DNA of 64,000 nt from Eurosta solidaginis (lineage: Eukaryota; Arthropoda; Insecta; Diptera; Tephritidae), in NCBI RefSeq assembly GCF_040869045.1, contig NC_090321.1:33539426-33603425 (forward strand). Reading direction: 5' to 3'. The notes beneath the pieces are model-generated. The model made no database searches and had not been told where the DNA came from. It was given only the letters and a program-made list of their open reading frames with translations. Of this stretch, positions 57,673 through 64,000 are shown one piece after another. Made by a program: the position numbers and the translations under genes. Positions within the stretch are counted from its first letter, which is position 1; each line of letters begins with the position of its first letter.

Positions 57673-59567
57673 GTTTGTATCATATTGTTGTTTCTTAATA
57701 TTTGGTATATTTTTCCGATATTGGCATTGTGAAATTGTTCGTGGCTTATAGACAGAACTTTGTTTACGAAATTTCTCGCTGTGTTTAATTTATATTTAAA
57801 GGGCTGCGATGAAAGGAAGTTGATCATCCGTCCCGATGACGAAGGTTTGGCATACCAATCGAATAAAAGAGATCCATTATTTTTGTGGATCTTGACGTCA
57901 AGAAAGGGGATGCTGTGATTTTGTTCTACTTCCATGGTGAATTGTAACTTATTGTGGTAGCTGTTGAGCGTATTTAAAATTATTTCCAAATCGTTGCGGG
58001 TGACTATTGCCAATATGTCGTCTACATATTTGACCAGAAACTTTATTTTCGTATTGTGTTGTTGCTTTAATGTTGCGAAAGTGTTCTCGATTAAATCATC
58101 CATAATTATATCTGCTATAGTTGGGGAGAGGGGGTTGCCCATGGGCATTCCAAACATTTGCGTATATATTTTGTTGTTACACATGAAATAGTTGTTGTCC
58201 ATGAGACAAAAGTTTAGTATGTCGCGGAATTTGTTTTTGGGTATGTTCGTTGTATTTTGTATTTTCTCCCATTTTTTCATAATAATATTGATAGCGAGAT
58301 GAGTTGAAATGTTAGTAAAAAGGGATATGACATCAAAAGACACTAAAACTTCGTCTTCGGCGACACTAATGCCATGAAGCCTCTCTTTTAAGTCAAACGC
58401 ATTCTTTATATTGCATTTTTCACTTATTATATTCTTTATTATGTTGCCTACATACCTGTATAGCTGATAGCACGGAACGTTCAAAGAGGATGCGATTGGA
58501 CGGAGGGGGAAGTTAGGCTTATGGATTTTTGGTAATCCATAGAGTCTCGGCGCATTGGCTGCTGAGCATGAAAGTTGCTGTTTTTCTTTCGCAGAGATGT
58601 ATTTGTTTTTGTATATCTCGTTGACGATGCTATTGTTTTTCTTTTGTAGTGCGTGTGTTGGATCAGTTGTGGTTGCTCTGTATGTGTTTTTGTCTTGCAG
58701 TAAGTCGTTCATTTTCGCGTTGTAGTCTTTTTTGTAAAGTACGACTGTCTTTTTCCCTTTGTCTGCTTCTGTTATCACTATTTCGTTTTTGTATTGCTTT
58801 AGGAAAGTTTTGCTTTTGTTATACACCTCTGTTATGAACTTTTCTGCTGAGTTGTGTTTGATGTTCCTTTTAAATTGAAGTATTCGATTACTTAGTCTGT
58901 TTCTCGCTATTTCCTTCGTTCGCTCGTCATCTAGAGTCTGTATGATTTGCTCCATTTCTGCAATTATGTGTACTGGGGTAAAATTCGTTTTCGTTGTAGG
59001 AATCGTAAATTTTGTTCCAAGAGAGAGCAACCACTTGGTTTCTTCGGGGAAGTGTATGTTTGTTTTGTTCACAAACCAGTCGTTGTTTGTATTGATACCG
59101 AGGTTGTGTAGTTGTTGTCGTTTCAAGTTTTGTATCTTCGATGTATGAGTATCCCGTGTCTCTTTTGCTATTCGTTGTCCTAAGAAGTTTTGATTGCATG
59201 TGAATGTTCTGAGCTCTGTTTCGCTAAGAATGCCTTTAAGAGTCTTTTCCGCGTGATGTATGTAATCTTTCGTTATTTTTATGTTTATATTTGTTTGTGT
59301 AATTTCTATGTTTAATATTTTGCGGAGAAATAATAGCTTTGTTTTGTGTAGTTGTTGTCTTACAATCTGTGAAGTTGAGTTGATGGTTATGTTTTTGACT
59401 GCGTTTTTTAGGTGGCTCGGTGTTAAATCATATTTTTTGCATTCCAAAAGAAATTTTAGTTGTTCCGTTTGTTTTGCTAATTTTTCTTTCTGCTTGCTAT
59501 AGTGTTTCATAGTCATACAGGTGTGCTCACCATGTTTGTATTTGATGGCTTGGTAAAAACCTTTCAT
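57669..59567 (-). CDS. PLE-2 reverse transcriptase (632 aa)
   Basis: Intact frame. The N-terminal half is Lys/Asn-rich. RT motifs: 'EADKGKKTVVLYKKDY', 'LYGLPKIHKPNFPLRPIASS', 'VLVSFDVISLFTNIS', 'FGMPMGNPLSPTIADIIMDD', 'FLVKYVDDILAIV' (catalytic YVDD), 'FTMEVEQNHSIPFLDVKIHK'. It ends 'NNNMIQT' at a TGA that is part of an 11-bp tandem duplication, after which the endonuclease frame begins. All catalytic motifs are present, so RT activity is conceivable. Confidence 0.88.
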   Translation of the reverse strand: MKGFYQAIKYKHGEHTCMTMKHYSKQKEKLAKQTEQLKFLLECKKYDLTPSHLKNAVKNITINSTSQIVRQQLHKTKLLFLRKILNIEITQTNINIKITKDYIHHAEKTLKGILSETELRTFTCNQNFLGQRIAKETRDTHTSKIQNLKRQQLHNLGINTNNDWFVNKTNIHFPEETKWLLSLGTKFTIPTTKTNFTPVHIIAEMEQIIQTLDDERTKEIARNRLSNRILQFKRNIKHNSAEKFITEVYNKSKTFLKQYKNEIVITEADKGKKTVVLYKKDYNAKMNDLLQDKNTYRATTTDPTHALQKKNNSIVNEIYKNKYISAKEKQQLSCSAANAPRLYGLPKIHKPNFPLRPIASSLNVPCYQLYRYVGNIIKNIISEKCNIKNAFDLKERLHGISVAEDEVLVSFDVISLFTNISTHLAINIIMKKWEKIQNTTNIPKNKFRDILNFCLMDNNYFMCNNKIYTQMFGMPMGNPLSPTIADIIMDDLIENTFATLKQQHNTKIKFLVKYVDDILAIVTRNDLEIILNTLNSYHNKLQFTMEVEQNHSIPFLDVKIHKNNGSLLFDWYAKPSSSGRMINFLSSQPFKYKLNTARNFVNKVLSISHEQFHNANIGKIYQILRNNNMIQT

Positions 59568-59872
59568 CTTTGTATAATATGAACTAATGCAATTTTTTCC
59601 TAGCGCTTTTTGTTGTTGGTATCTTGGTATTCGGCTGGCCTTCCGATGTTATAAGTATTAGGGTTATTGCGGTCAATTTTAATAAATTTTAATATTTTGT
59701 TTTTAGGCTATTTGACCTATTGTGGGTTTTTGTACCTTAATTAGTATTAGCTTAGCTAAAATTGTTGTTTTGTGACACTTTATTGTTGTTGATGTAAATA
59801 ATTTCAAAAATTGTGACCAAAAAACTAATGTAATTATTTCTTATGTTTTATTGTTGAAAATAAATAGACTTC

Positions 59873-59910
59873 GCCCCTGAAGAAGCTAGGACGGCTAGCG
59901 AAACGTAGGG
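59873..59910 (+). ncRNA. hammerhead-like motif, PLE-2 (inverted terminal copy)
   Basis: Identical motif on the plus strand: CTGAAGA 59877-59883, GCTAG/CTAGC 59885-59889/59895-59899, GAAA 59900-59903, then CGTA-GGG. Confidence 0.6.
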
Positions 59911-60032
59911 CCGCAACAGTGGAATAATTACCATCTTTTTATTTCTTACTGGAACCCACAATAGGTCAAATAGCCTAAAAACAAAATATTCAAATTTATT
60001 AAAATTGACCGGAATAACCCTAATACTGGTCT

Positions 60033-61650
60033 AAAAGGTTTTTGAGTAATGTCACACCAAATATTGAGATTGAGAAGAGGAATATTAATTTCTTTTAAAT
60101 TATTTTTGGAACTAATATCTGAAATTAAATTTTTGAGAATTTCATCTTTTTGTTCTTCATCATATAATGTTTGAAAATTAATATCTTTTGTTAAAATTGT
60201 ATTAATATCTGGAATCCCCGAGAGAGTATCAGCTACTGTATTATTTTTGCCAGAAATATATTGAATGTCATTGGTGAATTGTGCAATATATTCAAGATGA
60301 CGATTTTGACGAGGTGATCTGTCTGTTTTTGAATTTAAAACATGTGTTAAAGGTTTATGATCAGTGTATATAGTAAATGTTCTTCCTTCAAGAAAATGTC
60401 TAAAGTGTTTAATAGAGTTATATATTGCTAGATGTTCTCTATCGAAAGTAGAGTAATTTATTTCAGTTTGAGTTAATTTTCTTGAAAAATATGCAAGTGG
60501 TTCAATGAGTTATTACTTGTTTGTTGTAGAACTGCTCCAATTGCAACATTTGATGCATCTACAACAAGTGATAGTTGACCATTTTTATCAAAGTGAGTGA
60601 GTATTGTTTTTTTTTGTAAAAACTTTCTTAACATTTTCAAAAGCTGAAGTAGTTTTTTCTGTCAAATTTAATTCTTTAAGTTCTTTGGCCAACATTTTAA
60701 TATATCTATAATAATAATTCACCATACCTAAAAAATTTTGTAATTTATTAATTGAAAGAGGTTTTTCAAAATTAGAAATTATTTCAACTCGTTCAAAAGA
60801 AAGTCTGATTCCTTCACTAGAAACTTGGTAACTTAGAAAGTCCAATTTTTCAATTCTAAAAATACATTTTGTAGGTTTAATATTTAAATTATATTTCTCA
60901 AGTTTTTAAAAGCTGTTTTTAAATGTTTTATATGTTCTTCCTCATTGTTACTAGCTACTAATATGTCGTCAATATAGACAAAAACAAAATCTAAACCTGA
61001 AAATACTTCGTTTATGAAACGTTGAAATGTTTGAGCACTGTTTCCTAATCCAAATGGCATTCGTACGAATTCAAACATTCCAAATGGAGTTGTTATAGCT
61101 GTTTTGTGAATATCTTCTTCTGCCATTGGTATTTGGTGATATGTACGAATGAGGTCAGTTTTTGAAAATATCTTTTTATTTTTTAAATCAAATAAGATCA
61201 TGAATATGAGTGAAGGGATACCTATCTGGTATTGCTATAAAATTAAGTCGTCTGTAATCTTCACAAGGTCTCCAGTCATTTGGATCTTTCTTAGGGACCA
61301 GACGGAGTGGAGAAGCGATGTGAGAGTTAGAAGGTCTACATATACCAGTTTTGACTAAAAATTCAAATTCAGTTTTTGCTATTTTTAATTTTATAGGATC
61401 TAGACGACGAGGTTAAGAAAAAGGAGATACTCCTTTTATTTCTATTCGATGAACCGTTTTGTGTTGTACTTTTTCAGTATAATTAGGTTCACACGTAATA
61501 AGAGCAAATTCATTTAAAATATTTGTAAATTTATTTTCTGAAATAGGAATCTTAAGAGAAAATATGTCGCAAAAACCAGAAGATCCAGAAACTTTTAATT
61601 TTGTTTTCAAATCTGTAATTTCTTTATTTTTAATATCTACCAATTTATTT
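60033..61650 (-). pseudogene. Gypsy reverse transcriptase and RNase H, broken
   Basis: 61643-61413 is the protease-RT linker ('VQHKTVHRIEIKGVSPFS'). RT has '[20 protein letters not shown]', '[20 protein letters not shown]' and '[11 protein letters not shown]'. 60845-60588 holds the RT connection ('LQNFLGMVNYYYRYI'). RNase H follows in decayed frames ('HLAIYNSI', 'TDHKPLTHVLNSK' type) down to 'LADTLSGIPDINTI' near 60220. At least four frame breaks. Confidence 0.82.
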
Positions 61651-61719
61651 GCAAATATTAGTTGTAGCAGTTTGTTTGAAAAGCGTTATTTAGTTATATT
61701 AGTGTGGCAAGATCGCCAT

Positions 61720-61945
61720 TATAGTTAATTATAATAACTATTTTATAAATCTATATATTCATTTATTTTAAATGTTTATTCAACCAAAATTATTTGTTTG
61801 ATATATTAGTTTCTTTTTTTGATTAATATAAAAATTTTCATTTAATAAAAGTAACTTAATTATTTTAAAAAACTTAAAATATCACAAGTAAGAAACAAGT
61901 AAAAATATTAACATGAATTTAATAAATAACTCAATATAGACCCTA
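61720..61945 (-). repeat. Gypsy 5' LTR
   Basis: Same sequence class as 55356-55586. The outer TG of the expected TGTAGGG start is not present here (reads ..GATAGGG), a point of decay or boundary ambiguity. Confidence 0.75.
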
Positions 61946-62060
61946 TCCTATATTTCAAGATAGATCAAACTACACACGGGGTGCAAAACAAATTCAAAAT
62001 CGGTTCAGTAGTTTAGGAGTCCATCGCGGACAAACATAGTGACACGTGATTTTTATATAT
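61946..62060. repeat. right arm (outer part) of the split inverted repeat
   Basis: 'caaactacacacggggtgca', 'atcggttcagtagtttagga' and 'catagtgacacgtgattttt' are the complement of 54250-54355. The inner part is 55292-55355 ('ttacgtataaac'). Confidence 0.8.
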
Positions 62061-62074
62061 AAAGAAGATAACCA

Positions 62075-62345
62075 ACGACGGACAGCAAAAGATGGTAGGT
62101 AATTCACCACATTACCTACTTAAAGATTGGTAAAAAAACGTGTGTTTTCGTTGAAATTTCGCAAAAAAAGTTATTGAAAACGTTAAAAAATAGTTTATAT
62201 TGTGTTTATTATATGAAAATAATATTTTGCTAGGAATTGACGAATTTCATGCTACATTTCCCCAATGATGAATTACCTACCCGCGATATGATGCTTTACT
62301 GTTTCCCACTATTCGTTCTGTGAGCAGTTCTCTTTAGTTGGGCAA
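62075..62345 (+). mobile_element. hAT-MITE copy
   Basis: 'aaccaacgacggacagcaaa', 'ggtaggtaattcaccacatt', 'ttattgaaaacgttaaaaaa' and 'ttctctttagtt' match 30105-30380. Confidence 0.8.
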
Positions 62346-63680
62346 GGTGCACACGAGGCTACGCCTCATAGACACGTATTAGACGCTGCAGGCGAAATCT
62401 GTACGCTTTGATGTCGAACACATGTACTTGAATGGACAGCTGCACACGAGGCGTAAGCTGCATGAAAGCTTCATGTGTAGCTAAGCGTACAGCAAAGCTG
62501 GTTGCTGAGCGTACGTACGCTTGAAAAAAAGAAAGAACAAGATGTTTCTTAACATTGTTTTGTATGAAAATTTGTGTAATTAGTTAGAAAATGTTATTTT
62601 AGATAATAAAAGTGCGTGAAAGGTATATTACCAAAGCGAAAAAGAGTATTCAACACCACAAAAGGTTGGTTAGACATTGTTGAAGCCATTAAAGGGCTAA
62701 AAAGTGTTGGAAACTAGAAATCACTTTTTTCTCTAGTCCGCGGTGTGTAAAGTTCCCTTTCATATTTACAAATGCACGGGGATGCAAACAATTTTTAATA
62801 CCTATTTTCCTTTGGTTTCGGGGACGGATATACCTGAAGAAATTTAATTTCTTAATTTTTTCAATAATTGTTTACTTTATGTAGCGACGCTCGAAAGTAG
62901 CTTCGTGTGCAGATCTTGAGACGTAGAGAAATCGTAGCTACATGTCATATCTTGTACGCGCCTATGAAGCTACGCCTCGTGTGCATCTTGCCTTACACGT
63001 TATCTGATACTACATCTTACTTTTTCTCACTTCAAAAATCAACACTTCATGCTTTTGTCATAACTCATGACTAAAAAACATTTTTTTTACTAATTACAGA
63101 AATTTGCATGCAAAAAAAATATTTAACAAACGTCTTGTTCTTACTTTTTGCCAAGCGTACGTACGCCTAGCCGCAAACATCGCTGTAAGCTTAGCTACAT
63201 CAAATATCGAAAATAAAGATGTTGCAGGCGCAAACTTCGGTGGAAAGCAGCGGAGGGTAACAAAATTCTAGTAGGTCACTTTCACCACACCAAAAACTTT
63301 AACACAATTTTTAACATAATTTAAGCACAGAAATACACTGATTGGAGTTTTAGAGAGTAAAAGTTAAAATTCTGAACACATTACCTGAATAAAAAGTGTA
63401 CAAATAATTATTAAATAACAAATACAGACAGCGGTAGTTAACAAATCCTGCTGTGGTAAGTGGTGAATGTGACCTACTAGAAGTTTTGTGATTTTTCATC
63501 CCTGCAACATCTTTATTTTCGATAATCTTTGGCGACATGAAGCTATCTTACTTTGTCGCTTTCATGCAGCTGGCGCTTCGTGTGCAGCTCTCCATTCAAA
63601 TAAATCTGGCCGACATCAGATTTCTTATGCTGTGTCTAATACGCGTCATGAAGCTACCCCTCATGTGCATCTTCTCTAAA
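62341..63680. mobile_element. 1.3-kb foldback element
   Basis: 62341-62490 ('gcaaggtgcacacgaggcta', 'gacagctgcacacgaggcg') is inverted at 63535-63680 ('gcttcgtgtgcagctctcca', 'cccctcatgtgcatcttctc'). A second inverted end (62960-62993, 'acgcctcgtgtgcatcttgc') and the palindrome AGCGTACGTACGCT at 62508-62521 and 63155-63168 show nesting. No ORF. Confidence 0.75.
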
Positions 63681-64000
63681 ATTCAAAAAAAATTTAATTT
63701 CAAAAATATTTATTCACCATCAAAGTAGTCGTAGGAAATTTGATTTTCTCTGGTGCGCCATTCAAAAAATTCTAAGTAGGCTGTATTTAATTGCGACAAA
63801 AATTCAGAAATTATTTAAGTTTAAAAATAATTTTTATAAAATTTGATTCGAAAAAATTGTATATAAGGATGCACTGTTTTGCTGGCATTTCATTATAGAT
63901 TTGATTATTGAAGGGACAAGTCGTCTTTCTTCGTAATCGTATTTTTTTTGGCCACTGAAGTGAAATGCTAGCGCATAACTTCACATTTTTTCCTACACAT
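63681..64000. other. window end, nothing recognised
   Basis: AT-rich, no gene or clear repeat. Confidence 0.5.

Larger units (their letters stand above)
56701..60026 (-). mobile_element. Penelope-like element (family 2), nearly intact, TSD TGGTCT
   Basis: TGGTCT at 56695-56700 and 60027-60032. The element starts with the ~36-bp extension 'aatattttgtttttaggcta..ttgtggg', which recurs at 59693-59730 and inverted at about 59958-59992. The terminal region 56737-56965 is inverted at 59730-59958. This matches the known PLE habit of inverted or rearranged pseudo-LTRs with a ~34-bp extension. The body holds RT and GIY-YIG in two frames split by one small duplication. Confidence 0.92.
55356..61946 (-). 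mobile_element. Gypsy-type LTR retrotransposon, gag lost, split by a PLE
   Basis: LTRs at 55356-55586 and about 61720-61945 share 'tatagttaattataataact' and '..aatatagaccct'. Minus orientation. A purine tract (55587-55604: GGAGGGGGAGAAAA on the minus strand) abuts the 3' LTR, and a PBS-like TGGCGATCTTGCC follows the 5' LTR. Pol begins almost at the PBS, so gag and protease are deleted. RT and RNase H (60033-61650) and integrase (55620-56690) remain. A 3.3-kb PLE separates them. Confidence 0.85.

Overview
This is a eukaryotic, dipteran-type window. Coding exons carry GT/AG introns, TATA boxes and AATAAA signals, and the repeats are LINE, Penelope-like, Gypsy, Helitron, hAT and tRNA-derived SINE elements. 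Several repeats, including a CAA-tailed GC-richer repeat and the PHD/2A LINE, look to me like families abundant in tephritid fruit flies. That genus-level guess is inference; I cannot name a species. Only two host genes are well supported. The first is a small intact single-exon gene (2812-3558, +) for a secreted chymotrypsin-fold protein whose catalytic His is Glu. The second is Shc (9046-30930, +), a PTB-CH1-SH2 phosphotyrosine adaptor of 473 aa in six coding exons, assembled here from exact splice phases. A third possible gene piece is one THAP-domain exon (37165-37390, -). Layout: 1-2700 holds nested repeats, a tRNA-derived SINE, a second copy of the protease-homologue promoter cut by a Penelope-like element (PLE), and a CAA-tailed repeat. 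2700-3600 is the protease-homologue gene. 3700-8900 is a LINE graveyard with a solo LTR inside a LINE. 9046-30930 is Shc, whose introns 1 and 4 (about 8.3 kb each) are packed with transposons. Intron 1 contains a 5.4-kb TIR element, which itself holds LINE pieces, a higher-order satellite and a 140-bp-arm hairpin. Intron 4 holds a nearly full-length R1-like LINE. 31400-39450 has a decayed P/THAP9-like transposase, a PLE and a family of hAT MITEs. 40030-44060 is a nearly full-length PHD-finger LINE with a 2A-like NPGP peptide. 44460-51455 is a large imperfect tandem duplication whose second copy preserves empty insertion sites. 51460-55295 holds Helitron-like elements and a dipteran repeat. 55356-61946 is a Gypsy element split by a nearly intact PLE. 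62341-63680 is a foldback element. Functionally the window is one signalling gene and one secreted-protein gene embedded in selfish DNA. I see no operons or metabolic cluster. The unusual content lies in the mobile elements: hammerhead-ribozyme-like motifs in two PLE families, a 2A-like/PHD leader on a LINE, an ATGA stop-start overlap between LINE ORFs, and insertion histories that can be read from target-site duplications and empty sites. Nothing here convinces me of an entirely new biological system. The strongest leads are the 2A/PHD LINE and the PLE ribozyme-like motifs, both of which have published parallels in other elements.
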